In this document: piece by piece, positions 25,160 to 33,985 of the stretch
How the letters are laid out: every line of letters begins with the position of its first letter
Position numbering within the stretch: the stretch's first letter is position 1
NCBI GenBank assembly: GCA_035477215.1
Contig: DATIKU010000058.1
Coordinates: forward strand, 184,511 to 248,510
Length of the DNA stretch: 64,000 nt
Direction: 5' to 3'
Origin: Spirochaetota bacterium
GTDB taxonomy: Bacteria; Spirochaetota; UBA4802; UBA5368
Made by a program: the position numbers and the translations under genes
The notes under the pieces: model-generated
The model's database searches: none
What the model was told of the DNA's origin: nothing
The model's input: the letters and a program-made list of their open reading frames with translations, nothing else

Positions 25160-25432
25160 TTAGCGATATGCCGGCAATGCCATGCCAGGTTGAATCGATA
25201 CCACTGAGAGCGGTTGAACCTTCTGGTCGAGGCTCGGCAATCCCCGAGAAGCACCCTGAAATACGGATATCATGGCAGCCGCCAGCGCACCGGGCGCGTT
25301 CAGCATTCGCTGTGAGGCCACTTTGCCATTCAGGCTGATATATGCTGACGCTCCCCCCAAAACCGCGTTGATCACCGCCGAATAACCGTCCGCCCTTATA
25401 TACGAACCGTGCTCGTCCAGACGCCTCTGCAC
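25160..25432 (-). CDS. Doubtful 90-codon ORF after tRNA-Arg
   Basis: An open frame that would start at a GTG overlapping the last bases of tRNA-Arg. It has no ribosome site and matches no family known to me. Its middle, NAVLGGASAYISLNGKVAS, is protein-like in composition. It could be a degraded gene end or chance in GC-rich DNA. Otherwise the 25087-25429 gap holds nothing recognised. Confidence 0.22.
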   Translation of the reverse strand: MQRRLDEHGSYIRADGYSAVINAVLGGASAYISLNGKVASQRMLNAPGALAAAMISVFQGASRGLPSLDQKVQPLSVVSIQPGMALPAYR

Positions 25433-25503
25433 GCCAGACAGGAATCGAACCTGTGACCCACAGCTTAGAAGGCTGTTGCTCTATCCGACTGAGCTACTGG
25501 CGC
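25430..25503 (-). tRNA. tRNA-Arg (anticodon TCT)
   Basis: Cloverleaf with acceptor GCGCCAG/CTGGCGT (a G-U closing pair), anticodon stem ACAGC/GCTGT and loop CTTCTAA, and T arm GGTTCGATTCC. CCA is not encoded. It lies 4 nt after tRNA-Pro in the same transcript. Confidence 0.95.
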
Positions 25504-25507
25504 GTAT

Positions 25508-25581
25508 TCGGGGTGATAGGATTCGAACCTACGACACCCTGGTCCCAAACCAGGTGCGCTACCGGACTGCGCTACACCCCG
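25508..25581 (-). tRNA. tRNA-Pro (anticodon TGG)
   Basis: Acceptor CGGGGTG/CACCCCG with discriminator A, anticodon stem CCTGG/CCAGG, loop TTTGGGA, and T arm GGTTCGAATCC. It lies 76 nt downstream of proS, the gene for the synthetase that charges it. Confidence 0.95.
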
Positions 25582-25594
25582 CGCTGATTGAATC

Positions 25595-25623
25595 CTGATA
25601 TATCCCGCGAAAAACCGTGTCAA
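25595..25623 (-). promoter_or_regulatory. Promoter of the tRNA-Pro/tRNA-Arg pair
   Basis: Minus-strand TTGACA (25623-25618), 17-nt spacer, TATCAG (25600-25595), starting about 8-15 nt before the mature tRNA-Pro. Confidence 0.6.
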
Positions 25624-25657
25624 CAGAATTTTTCTCACGCTGACGTACGCGCAGATC

Positions 25658-27376
25658 TCAGGAAATGCGGCCCCACTCTTTTTCTATGAGGCCGCGGACG
25701 TGGCCGATGAACGCATCTTTCGAAACGCGCTCGACCTCGCTCCCGCGGCGAAGCTTCACCTCTATCTCGCCATCCTTGAAAAAACTTTTGCCGACGGTTA
25801 CCCGTACGGGCATGCCGATGAGATCCGCATCGGCAAACTTAACGCCCGGGCTCGCCTTGCGGTCGTCGTAGAGCACCTCGATCCCGGCGTTCGAGAGCAT
25901 CCCGTAAATCTCATCAACAGCGGAGATTTCATCCTCTGATTTGGCGATACCGACAAGGTGCACCTGGAACGGGGCGACGGTCATGGGCCAGGAGATGCCT
26001 TTATCGTCGTTGTGCTGTTCGATGACCGCCGCCATGGTGCGATTTATGCCGATGCCGTAGCACCCCATTATCGGATGCGCCGCCTTGCCGTTTTCGTCGA
26101 GCACGGTGAGGTTCATGGACTTTGTATATTTATAGCCCAGCTTGAAGATATGCCCCACCTCGATGCCCTTGCGCTCGTCCAGCGCCGCGCCGCACTGGGG
26201 GCACGCATCACCCTTTACGGCCGAGGTGATGTCGGCCTCCTGTGCAATAATGAAATCCCTGCCGGGGTTGACCCCCGTGTAGTGTTTGTCCTTCTCGTTC
26301 GCCCCGGTGATGGCGTTCCGAGCCGGGCGGATACCGAGGTCGAAGATCGTACGCACCGGCTTTTTATTGACCGGCCCCGCGAAGCCGACGGGCGCCGAGG
26401 TGACCTGCTCCACGACCGCATCGGTAGCAAGCTCCACTTCAAGCGCGCCGAGGGCGTTTTTAAGCTTTACCTCGTTGATCTCCCTGCCGCCGGGCACCAC
26501 CGCCATTACCGGCTTGCCGTCGGCGAGATACACAATGCTCTTCAGAAACGTGTCGGCCCCGCATTTAAAAAAGACGGCCAGATCGTCTATGGTCCTGACG
26601 TTCGGCGTGTCGACAACGCGCAGTTCCTCCAGTTGGTCCGATTTCGCGGCCTCGCTCCTGCGGTACTGTGCGCGCTCCTGGTTGGCTTTGTAGCCGCAGG
26701 CGGCGCACAGCAGCAGCACCTCCTCGCCCACCTCGGATGCCACCATAAACTCCTCGGAGGTGCTTCCGCCCATGGAGCCCGTGTCGGCCTCGACCGGAAT
26801 GGTTTCGATCCCGCAACGGCTGAATATGTTACGGTACGCCTTGCGCATCGCCTGGTACGAACGCTCGAGGCCCTCCTCGTCCATGTCGAAGGAATAGGCG
26901 TCCTTCATTATAAACTCCTTGCTGCGCATCACGCCGTAGCGTGGCCGGATTTCGTCGCGGAACTTTGTATTGATCTGGTAGGCGTTAAGCGGCAGGTCGC
27001 GGTACGATGATACTATGGAGCGCACGGCGGCCGTGAAGGCCTCCTCGTGCGTGGGGGCCAGGGCGTATTCCATTCCGTTGCGGTCTTTTATGCGGATCAT
27101 CTCCTTGCCCATGGCCTCCCAGCGCCCCGACTCCTTCCAGAGGTCGGCGCTGGTGAGCTCGGGCATGAGGAACTCGAGCGCGCCGGCGCGCTCCATTTCC
27201 TCGCGCACGATGTCGGTGATCTTGCGTAAAACGCGGAAGCCGAGCGGCAGGTACAGGTACATGCCCGCGGATTCCTTTCTGATCAGGCCGGCCCGAAGCA
27301 TCAGCCGGTGGCTCATCACAACCGCGTCGGAGGGGTCTTCCCTGAGAGTCGGCACGAGGTATCGGGTGAATCTCAT
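25658..27376 (-). CDS. proS: Prolyl-tRNA synthetase, bacterial type with editing domain
   Basis: 572 residues. Class II motifs: RKESAGMYLYLPLGFRVLRKI (motif 1 region), RPRYGVMRSKEFIMKDAYSFD (motif 2), and motif 3 GCYGIGINRTMAAVIEQ. The insertion (about 230-400) with VVPGGREINEVKLKNAL and VGFAGPV is the INS editing domain that clears Ala-tRNAPro. The C-terminal anticodon-binding domain follows. ATG 27376 was chosen because it gives the standard MRFTRYLVPTLREDP start; an AGGAG lies 13 nt upstream, a little far. tRNA-Pro follows on the same strand. Confidence 0.97.
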   Translation of the reverse strand: MRFTRYLVPTLREDPSDAVVMSHRLMLRAGLIRKESAGMYLYLPLGFRVLRKITDIVREEMERAGALEFLMPELTSADLWKESGRWEAMGKEMIRIKDRNGMEYALAPTHEEAFTAAVRSIVSSYRDLPLNAYQINTKFRDEIRPRYGVMRSKEFIMKDAYSFDMDEEGLERSYQAMRKAYRNIFSRCGIETIPVEADTGSMGGSTSEEFMVASEVGEEVLLLCAACGYKANQERAQYRRSEAAKSDQLEELRVVDTPNVRTIDDLAVFFKCGADTFLKSIVYLADGKPVMAVVPGGREINEVKLKNALGALEVELATDAVVEQVTSAPVGFAGPVNKKPVRTIFDLGIRPARNAITGANEKDKHYTGVNPGRDFIIAQEADITSAVKGDACPQCGAALDERKGIEVGHIFKLGYKYTKSMNLTVLDENGKAAHPIMGCYGIGINRTMAAVIEQHNDDKGISWPMTVAPFQVHLVGIAKSEDEISAVDEIYGMLSNAGIEVLYDDRKASPGVKFADADLIGMPVRVTVGKSFFKDGEIEVKLRRGSEVERVSKDAFIGHVRGLIEKEWGRIS

Positions 27377-27435
27377 AATGGCAGTCGCGCTCCTGAATGT
27401 TATCTGTTGGGACGACAATTCCCGGGGAATAGCCT

Positions 27436-27550
27436 GTCATTGCGAGCCCCGGGCGTATCGTGGACTGGAAATCTCTTTACACGAAGCTCCATAAACCGGC
27501 GTACCGTCTTTTGAGATCGCCGCGTCGGCCTGCGGCCTCCTCGCGATGAC
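27436..27550. repeat. Palindromic dispersed repeat, copy 1
   Basis: Begins GTCATTGCGAGCCCCGGGCG and ends CCTCCTCGCGATGAC, so the ends are near-inverted repeats (GTCATTGCGAG vs CTCGCGATGAC). An inner GAGATCGCC / rough AATCTC pairing is also present. Size and shape fit a REP- or MITE-like element without coding capacity. Confidence 0.75.
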
Positions 27551-27569
27551 GTGTTTCTCGCGACATCCT

Positions 27570-27678
27570 GTCATTGCGAGCCCCGGGCGTATCGGGGCGT
27601 GGCAATCTCTTTATTGGATCAAGTTCCGAAAATTTCGGCCTTTTCCCTTCCTCGAGATCGCCACGTTTCACGAGACAG
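27570..27678. repeat. Palindromic dispersed repeat, copy 2
   Basis: Same GTCATTGCGAGCCCCGGGCG opening in the same orientation, 20 nt after copy 1, with GGCAATCTC and a matching GAGATCGCC further on. The distal end is degraded (CACGAGACAG in place of CTCGCGATGAC). Confidence 0.7.
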
Positions 27679-27779
27679 TATATTCCCCGCGACTTTTGTC
27701 ACTCCCTTTTCTGTTCTGATTACACAACAGCGTCCTGATTGACAAGAATAAATTATCCTTTCACGCCGGCAATTGATTA

Positions 27780-27800
27780 TTAACATTTTCTTGATATATT
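27780..27800 (+). promoter_or_regulatory. Candidate Pho regulator site upstream of pstB
   Basis: TTAACA followed directly by TTTTCTTGATATATT. The 15-mer matches 13 of 15 bases with TTTTCTTCATATTTT upstream of pstC (33837-33823, minus strand), also next to a TTAACA. Shared between two phosphate operons and absent elsewhere as far as I noticed. Confidence 0.35.
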
Positions 27801-27907
27801 CATCATAAATGCTTTAATAATACCGGATTATAAGGATACAGTAAATTATCCACTACCGGACGGTCTATATGTAACCGCGGCCGGGGTGAACGGAAGGGAT
27901 CGGTCCG

Positions 27908-28663
27908 ATGGAAGAAAAAATCTCCGTAAAAAACCTTACATTCTATTACGGGAACAATCCCGCGGTCACCGAAATAAGCCTCCCGGTGTATAAAAACACC
28001 GTCCTCGCGCTCATCGGGCCGTCAGGCTGCGGCAAATCGACCTTCATCCGGTGCATCAACCGCATGAACGACATCATCGCCAATACCCGCGTGGAGGGGG
28101 AGCTCCTTATCGATGGCATGTCAATCTACGACCGCAACTACGATGTGACACGGCTCCGCCGCAGGGTCGGCATGGTCTTCCAGAAATCGAATCCCTTTCC
28201 GAAATCCATCTTCGAGAACATCGCCTATGGCCTGCGCATAAACGGGCTGAAAAACCGCTATGATATAGAGAGCCGCGTGAAATCCTCGCTCAAGAACACC
28301 GCTCTCTGGGAAGAGGTGAAAGACCGTCTGAACGAGTCAGCCCTCGAGCTTTCGGGCGGCCAGCAGCAGCGCTTGTGCATAGCGCGCACCATCGCCATCG
28401 AACCGGAAATCATTTTAATGGATGAACCCGCCTCGGCGCTCGATCCCATTTCCACACAGAAGATCGAAGAGCTCATCCAGGACCTCAAGAAGCGGTACAC
28501 CATCGTTATCGTGACCCACAACATGCATCAGGCGGCCCGCGTGAGCGACTACACGGCGTTTTTTTATATGGGAAGGTTGATCGAGCTCAACAGGACCGAT
28601 ATCATATTCACAAAGCCCGACAACGAAATGACTGAAAACTACGTAACCGGAAAATTCGGTTGA
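27908..28663 (+). CDS. pstB: Phosphate ABC transporter ATPase PstB
   Basis: 251 residues. Walker [10 protein letters not shown] (37-45), Q-loop [19 protein letters not shown], signature [13 protein letters not shown], Walker [13 protein letters not shown], and switch histidine VTHNMHQA: all intact and typical of PstB. It powers phosphate import through PstA/PstC. First gene of pstB-phoU-phoB-phoR. Its permease partners lie 3-5 kb away on the other strand, facing it, and pstS is 25 kb away. Confidence 0.97.
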   Translation: MEEKISVKNLTFYYGNNPAVTEISLPVYKNTVLALIGPSGCGKSTFIRCINRMNDIIANTRVEGELLIDGMSIYDRNYDVTRLRRRVGMVFQKSNPFPKSIFENIAYGLRINGLKNRYDIESRVKSSLKNTALWEEVKDRLNESALELSGGQQQRLCIARTIAIEPEIILMDEPASALDPISTQKIEELIQDLKKRYTIVIVTHNMHQAARVSDYTAFFYMGRLIELNRTDIIFTKPDNEMTENYVTGKFG

Positions 28664-28677
28664 TCGAGGAGGACGAA

Positions 28678-29328
28678 ATGCCCACCCACCTGGAACAGAA
28701 CCTGGAGAACATCCGCAGCAAGGTCTTCGAGATGGCCGATATCGCCATAGAGGCTATCGGGCGTTCGATCCAATCGCTCAAGAAAAGCGACGTTCGCATG
28801 GCGGAGGAGGTTCTGCAGCGCGACACAGTGCTCGACCAGCTCGAAATCGCCATCGACGAGGAATGCATACGGATACTCGTCACCAGACAGCCCGCCGCGG
28901 CCGATCTTCGTCTGGTGCTGTCACTTTTAAAGATCAATACCGACCTCGAACGCATCGGCGACCTCGCGACGAACATCGCGCGCGAGACCATCCGTCTCGA
29001 CGGCAAACCGACCCTCAAACCCCTCGTGGACCTGCCGGTCATGGCGAAGATGTGCATCGAGATGATCAAGGACTCGTTCCAGGCCATAACCGAGAAGAAC
29101 GTTGCGCTCGCCAAAAGCGTAATTGGCCGCGACAGGGACATCGACGACCTCAATACTCAGGTTTACCGCGAGCTCATCTCGTACATGCTTGAGAACCCGC
29201 ATACCATCACCCAGGCGCTCGGGCTCATCATGGTATCGAAGGCCCTCGAGCGTATTGGGGACCACGCGACGAATATCTCCGAAAAAGCTGTGTACATCAT
29301 CGAAGGCCTGGATATACGCCACCAGTAA
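28678..29328 (+). CDS. phoU: Phosphate regulatory protein PhoU
   Basis: 216 residues made of two three-helix PhoU repeats; metal-binding acidic motifs appear as NTDLERIGDLATNIA and KALERIGDHATNISE. PhoU restrains the PhoR kinase when the Pst transporter is saturated and so sets the phosphate signal. ATG 28678 follows GGAGG at 5 nt; the six upstream in-frame codons cover the ribosome site itself. It is separated from pstB by 14 nt. Confidence 0.95.
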   Translation: MPTHLEQNLENIRSKVFEMADIAIEAIGRSIQSLKKSDVRMAEEVLQRDTVLDQLEIAIDEECIRILVTRQPAAADLRLVLSLLKINTDLERIGDLATNIARETIRLDGKPTLKPLVDLPVMAKMCIEMIKDSFQAITEKNVALAKSVIGRDRDIDDLNTQVYRELISYMLENPHTITQALGLIMVSKALERIGDHATNISEKAVYIIEGLDIRHQ

Positions 29329-29352
29329 GCCCGAAAAAAGGCGGCACTGCCC

Positions 29353-30042
29353 ATGAAGAAAAAGATTTTTGTCGTCGACGACGAGAAGGACATCCAGGAA
29401 ATCCTGAAGGTGAACCTCTCGCTTCAGAACTTCGACGTGCGCGTGTTTTCCTCCGGCGAGGATGCCCTGGCCGAGCTTAAAAACGGCCTGCCCGACCTTA
29501 TCCTGCTCGACATCATGATGGATGGGATGGACGGTTTCGAATTCTGTAAAACGCTGCGTACGAACGCCGATTACAGGGATGTCCCCGTTATATTTCTCTC
29601 GGCCAAAACCGAGGAGTTTGACAGGGTCCTCGGGCTCGAGCTCGGTGGCGACGACTATATTTCAAAGCCATTCAGCATTAAGGAGATCGGCGCCCGCGTC
29701 AAGGCGGTGCTCAGACGGACCGACACCATGACGCGGCAGATACTCATCGAAAAGAAGATCGCCTACAAGGGCGTCGAGCTGTTTCCCGAGAAATACGCCC
29801 TCAAGATAGACGGCAAGAGCGTCAAACTCACCAAGACCGAGTTCGAGATACTCTTTCTTTTTCTCAGACACCAGGAGAAGATATTCACCCGCGACAACAT
29901 CATCGACAGTATCCGCGGAGACGACGTATACGTGATCGATCGGACCATCGACGTGCATATAATGAACCTCAGAAAAAAGCTCGGCAAATATAAAAACATC
30001 ATTAGCACATTTTCAGGCGTCGGCTACGGCTTCAGGGAATAA
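29353..30042 (+). CDS. phoB: OmpR/PhoB-family response regulator (phosphate regulon)
   Basis: 229 residues. Receiver domain with acidic pocket VVDDEKD, phosphoacceptor Asp53 in LILLDIMMDGMDG, Ser83 where Thr is more common, and Lys105 in ISKPF. The C-terminal winged helix has KLTKTEFEILFLFLRH and DRTIDVHIMNLRKKLG...GVGYGF. The position between phoU and a PAS-HAMP kinase makes it the PhoB (PhoP) of the phosphate regulon. Weak ribosome site, so probably translated partly by coupling. Confidence 0.93.
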   Translation: MKKKIFVVDDEKDIQEILKVNLSLQNFDVRVFSSGEDALAELKNGLPDLILLDIMMDGMDGFEFCKTLRTNADYRDVPVIFLSAKTEEFDRVLGLELGGDDYISKPFSIKEIGARVKAVLRRTDTMTRQILIEKKIAYKGVELFPEKYALKIDGKSVKLTKTEFEILFLFLRHQEKIFTRDNIIDSIRGDDVYVIDRTIDVHIMNLRKKLGKYKNIISTFSGVGYGFRE

Positions 30043-30062
30043 CCGCCGTACGGAGCAAGGTC

Positions 30063-31802
30063 GTGTTGAACAAATTCAGATATAAAATGATATTCTTTTA
30101 TACGGCTTTGACGTTTGTCATCGGACTGTTCTTTTTCTTTTTTTTCATCGACCTGGCAAGGAACACTCACCTGTCTATCATCCGAAAGAACCTCGCCGAA
30201 AAGGCCAAACTCACGGAGGTCTTTCTTGAGCGCGGCGGCACCTTGCATGCGCGCGATTTTCGCGCGCTGAACGACGAGGTTCGACGTATCTCCTCGATAA
30301 TCAATCTACGCGTCAGTGTGATCGATTTGAACGGGAATGTGCGCGGGGACTCCTCCCGGGACGTGGAAACCCTCGACAATCACTACTTCAGAAAAGAGGT
30401 CCGGCAGAGCATCGAGGAAGGCCACGGTGAGAGCATGCGCTACAGCAATTCCCTTCGAACCGAAATGCTCTACAGCGCCCTGAGGAGCAACGGTTATATC
30501 ATACGTCTCGCAAAACCCCTGGATGAAATCGATCAGAGCGTGGCGCGCGTTCGCAACATCAGCATGTCAGTAATAGGCGGGCTCCTCCTTCTGGCGTTTC
30601 TCGTAAACATGGCCATCTCGAAGGTCATAACCAGGCCCCTCAACGAAACAATCGATTTCGTCGAGGATTTCGCCCATGGCGACCTTGCCAGGCGCATATT
30701 CAACTACAGCGACGACGAGGTGGGCAGGCTCCAGAAGTCGCTTAACCGCCTCGCGGACTCCATGCAGGACAAAATCAACACGCTCGTTCTTGAACAGAAC
30801 AAACTCGAAGTCACAATCGAGAACATCAACGACGGCATCGCCGTTATCGATGGCAATAAAAAGATAGTGCTTTTGAACAAAGCCTTCAGCGTCCTTATGG
30901 AAATGAAGACCCGGCCTCACGGCAGGTATTTTTACGAGACGATCAGGAACAGCACCCTTAACGCGAGCATTGAAAGGAGCCTTGCTGACGGGGACAAATC
31001 GCGCTTCGAGATGGAACTGCTCAGCGGTGTGAGCCTGGAGGTCAATATCAACCCCATCCGCGAGGAGAAGACTCTGCAGGGCGTCCTCATCGTAGTGCAC
31101 GACGCCACCGAACGCAAACGGATCATGCGCATAAAAACCGAGCTGGTCGGCAACCTTTCGCACGAACTCAAGACGCCGATCACCATACTGAAAGGATACC
31201 TGGAAACGATCCGCGAGCACCTTCACGACCCGGTTTCCACCGCCGGCTTTCTCGAAAAGGCGCTGCTCAACATCGACCGCCAGAACTCGATTATCAACGA
31301 CATGCTCAAGCTCAATATGCTCGAGACCGCCCCGGTCTTCCCGCTTGAACAGATAAGCGTGGTCGACATCATCACCAACTGCGTCAATATCCTCGCACCA
31401 AAGATACGCGAGCGGGGCATTACCCTCGTACCCGAGCTCGGCGATTCCCGGCTGGAGGTCAAGGGCAACCGATTTCTTGTTGAGGAGGTCTTCTTCAACC
31501 TTATCGACAACGCCATTAACTATAACAGGCCCGGCGGGAGCATAGGAGTAACAGCCGAAATACGGCCGGCATCGCTCGTCATCTCCGTTACTGATACCGG
31601 AATCGGCATTCCCGAGGAATCACGCGAGCGCATTTTCGAGCGTTTTTACCGGGTGGATAAAAGCCGGTCGCGCGCGACGGGAGGCACCGGACTCGGGCTA
31701 TCAATCGTCAAACACACGGTCGATCTGCTGGGCTGGGAGATCTCGGTAAAATCAGGCATTGCGGGAACGGCGTTCGTGGTTGAGATCCCGTATGCCACGT
31801 GA
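30063..31802 (+). CDS. phoR: Membrane sensor histidine kinase PhoR
   Basis: 579 residues, GTG start at 30063. Layout: membrane helix 10-30, periplasmic loop to about 165, helix 168-185, HAMP (185-238), PAS (245-350), HisKA with His367 in LVGNLSHELKTP, and HATPase_c with FFNLIDNAINY, DTGIGIPEE and GGTGLGLSIV. A periplasmic domain of this size suggests some sensing outside the membrane besides the usual PhoU/Pst input. It lies 20 nt after phoB. It converges on pstA with only 45 nt between stops and no clear terminator. Confidence 0.93.
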   Translation: MLNKFRYKMIFFYTALTFVIGLFFFFFFIDLARNTHLSIIRKNLAEKAKLTEVFLERGGTLHARDFRALNDEVRRISSIINLRVSVIDLNGNVRGDSSRDVETLDNHYFRKEVRQSIEEGHGESMRYSNSLRTEMLYSALRSNGYIIRLAKPLDEIDQSVARVRNISMSVIGGLLLLAFLVNMAISKVITRPLNETIDFVEDFAHGDLARRIFNYSDDEVGRLQKSLNRLADSMQDKINTLVLEQNKLEVTIENINDGIAVIDGNKKIVLLNKAFSVLMEMKTRPHGRYFYETIRNSTLNASIERSLADGDKSRFEMELLSGVSLEVNINPIREEKTLQGVLIVVHDATERKRIMRIKTELVGNLSHELKTPITILKGYLETIREHLHDPVSTAGFLEKALLNIDRQNSIINDMLKLNMLETAPVFPLEQISVVDIITNCVNILAPKIRERGITLVPELGDSRLEVKGNRFLVEEVFFNLIDNAINYNRPGGSIGVTAEIRPASLVISVTDTGIGIPEESRERIFERFYRVDKSRSRATGGTGLGLSIVKHTVDLLGWEISVKSGIAGTAFVVEIPYAT

Positions 31803-31847
31803 CGGGGGGAGAGATTCAAATACCGGCAGGACTGAAAGAACAGCCTC

Positions 31848-32765
31848 TCACAGGTTTCCCTTCATCCGTTTGCGAAAACGGTACCGGGTGATAAGGCCCG
31901 CGAGGTTGAGGAGAAGAACGAGCATGATCAGGACTATCGCCGTACCGTACTGTATATGCCGCGTCTCGTCGATGTAAAGCCCGGCCGTTGCCATGACGAA
32001 AATATGGTACGGCAGGGCCATCACTTCACTGAATATCGAATCGGGCAGTGTCGGCGTATAGAAAGCCGCCGCGGTGAACATTATGGGCGCCGTCTCGCCG
32101 GCCGCCCTTGCGAGTGACAGCATCACGCCGGTGAGTATGCCCGGAAGTGCGTTTGGAATAACGATCTTGTAGATGGTCTGCCACCTGGTCGCGCCGAGCG
32201 AAAGCGACGCCTCGCGGAATGTTCTGGGCACCGTAATCAGCGCCTCCTCGGTCGAGCGTATGATGACCGGGAGGTTCAGGATGCCGAGCGTGAGCGATCC
32301 GGCGAGTATCGACACTCCGAAACCGAAATACACGACAAAGAGTCCCAGTCCGAACAGCCCGAACACGACCGATGGCACCCCGGCGAGATTATTGATGCCC
32401 AGACGGATGATCTTCACCATCCGGGGATTGCTGGCGTACTCGGAGAGGTAGATAGCGGTGACGATGCCGATTGGAATCGAAATTACCGAAGCGCCTACCA
32501 TCAGATAAAATGTCCCCAGGATCGCGGGCAGAATACCGCCCTCCCGCATTTCGTTGCGCGGCATCTCCGTGAGGAAGCTGAGCGATATGGCCGACGCGCC
32601 CTCCTTGAAGATATATCCGAGCAAGAGCACGAGAAATACAAGTACCACGAAAGAAAAAAAACGCATCAGGGCGAACATCACCTTTTCTACGATGTCAGCC
32701 CTGTGTTTCAGCTTTCCAGCTTCTTTAAATGGATCCCCGCCCGAATGTGAAGTAGTTCGCACCAT
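31848..32765 (-). CDS. pstA: Phosphate ABC transporter permease PstA
   Basis: 305 residues with six hydrophobic helices. Family landmarks: GVPSVVFGLFGLGLFV, RSTEEALITVPRTFREASLSLGATRWQTI (the EAA loop that contacts PstB) and GETAPIMFTAAAF. Inner membrane. It follows pstC by 5 nt without a clear ribosome site, so it is probably translationally coupled. Confidence 0.95.
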   Translation of the reverse strand: MVRTTSHSGGDPFKEAGKLKHRADIVEKVMFALMRFFSFVVLVFLVLLLGYIFKEGASAISLSFLTEMPRNEMREGGILPAILGTFYLMVGASVISIPIGIVTAIYLSEYASNPRMVKIIRLGINNLAGVPSVVFGLFGLGLFVVYFGFGVSILAGSLTLGILNLPVIIRSTEEALITVPRTFREASLSLGATRWQTIYKIVIPNALPGILTGVMLSLARAAGETAPIMFTAAAFYTPTLPDSIFSEVMALPYHIFVMATAGLYIDETRHIQYGTAIVLIMLVLLLNLAGLITRYRFRKRMKGNL

Positions 32766-32770
32766 ACAGC

Positions 32771-33670
32771 CTACATTTCCTTGAATTTATATTTGTTCGA
32801 AAGGTAATCGGCGATTATGTTAAAGATCATCGTGATAACGAAGAGAATGATAGCGATGGCAAAGAGCGCGTAATAATGGTCTCCCCGATGCGCAGCCTCC
32901 GCCATCTCCGCCGCGATATTGGCCGTGAGCGGCCGTATAGGATCGAATAACGACCCGGGGATGATCCCGGCGCCACCTGCCACCATCAGCACCACCATCG
33001 TCTCGCCGATGACCCTCGATATGCCCAGTATGATCGCCGTCCAGATTCCCGAGAGCGAGGCCGGCAGGGTGATGTGAAAGATTGTCTGCCACCGGTTCGC
33101 CCCCAGCGCATACGAGGCCTCCTTCAGGCTGATGGGGACCGAGGAAATGGCGTCCTCCGAGATGCTGGCGATGGTCGGGACCGCCATAAAGGCGAGCATG
33201 ATGGCCGCGTTGGTCATGTTGAGCCCCGTGTCTATGTCGAAGTGGTTTTGTAGAAACGGGGCGACCACGACCATGCCGAAAAACCCGATGACTACCGACG
33301 GTATGGACGCTATGATTTCGATGACCGGCTTGATAATCTCCTTTGCCGTCGGATTGGCAAGCTCGGCAAGGTACACCGCCACTGCAAGGCTGAGCGGCAC
33401 GGCGAAGACGCTGGCGAGCAGGGTTACCGCCAGCGACGCAATGATGAGCGGTGCGACACCAAACCGGGGGGGCGAATACGTGGGATACCAGCTCGTGCCG
33501 AAGAGGAAGTCGCTCACCCGGACTGTCTTGAACAGAGGGAGACCCTCGATCACAAGAAAGATCATGATCAGAAGCAAAAAAACCAGACAGCTCAGTCCGA
33601 CCACGAAAAAGAGTTTGCTCAGGATAGCGTCGTACAGGATACTTCCCGTTGGAAAAGCCGATTTTTTCAT
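32771..33670 (-). CDS. pstC: Phosphate ABC transporter permease PstC
   Basis: 299 residues with six helices. SIPSVVIGFFGMVVVAP, EDAISSVPISLKEASYALGANRWQTI (EAA loop) and SRVIGETMVVLMVAGGA are typical PstC. ATG 33670 was chosen because the family N-terminus starts there; the frame is open further upstream to 33802 but not family-like. First gene of the pstC-pstA unit. No pstS precedes it, unlike the usual pstSCAB order. Confidence 0.95.
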   Translation of the reverse strand: MKKSAFPTGSILYDAILSKLFFVVGLSCLVFLLLIMIFLVIEGLPLFKTVRVSDFLFGTSWYPTYSPPRFGVAPLIIASLAVTLLASVFAVPLSLAVAVYLAELANPTAKEIIKPVIEIIASIPSVVIGFFGMVVVAPFLQNHFDIDTGLNMTNAAIMLAFMAVPTIASISEDAISSVPISLKEASYALGANRWQTIFHITLPASLSGIWTAIILGISRVIGETMVVLMVAGGAGIIPGSLFDPIRPLTANIAAEMAEAAHRGDHYYALFAIAIILFVITMIFNIIADYLSNKYKFKEM

Positions 33671-33815
33671 TCTGCCTGTTTCCTGTGAAACCGCTTCATT
33701 CCGCTTTTTAATATGATCATACCGGCGCACAAATCTCAAGTCGTATTGTCGTGAACCATGTTTATAACCGGGGCTTTGCCGTGTCCCGTCCGCCTGTACC
33801 AATAACCCCCGATGG

Positions 33816-33837
33816 TGTTAACAAAATATGAAGAAAA
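33816..33837 (-). promoter_or_regulatory. Candidate Pho regulator site upstream of pstC
   Basis: On the minus strand TTTTCTTCATATTTTGTTAACA. The first 15 bases match the site upstream of pstB at 13 of 15 positions. Confidence 0.35.
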
Positions 33838-33985
33838 TATTTATAATTCATTTTGTCCCGCGCTTATCACAGGTCGTGACCAAAAAATACTTGATTTTGA
33901 CGCAACCCGGGGTAGGTTCACCCAGTTGAATTATAGCCTGGCTGGGAATTAATCTTTCACACGGGGAACAGGAAGCGGTTTTTAC

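Noticed and set aside
27436..27678. CRISPR array from repeated GTCATTGCGAG units
   Set aside because: There are only two copies, each over 100 bp and palindromic, with no regular spacers and no cas genes.
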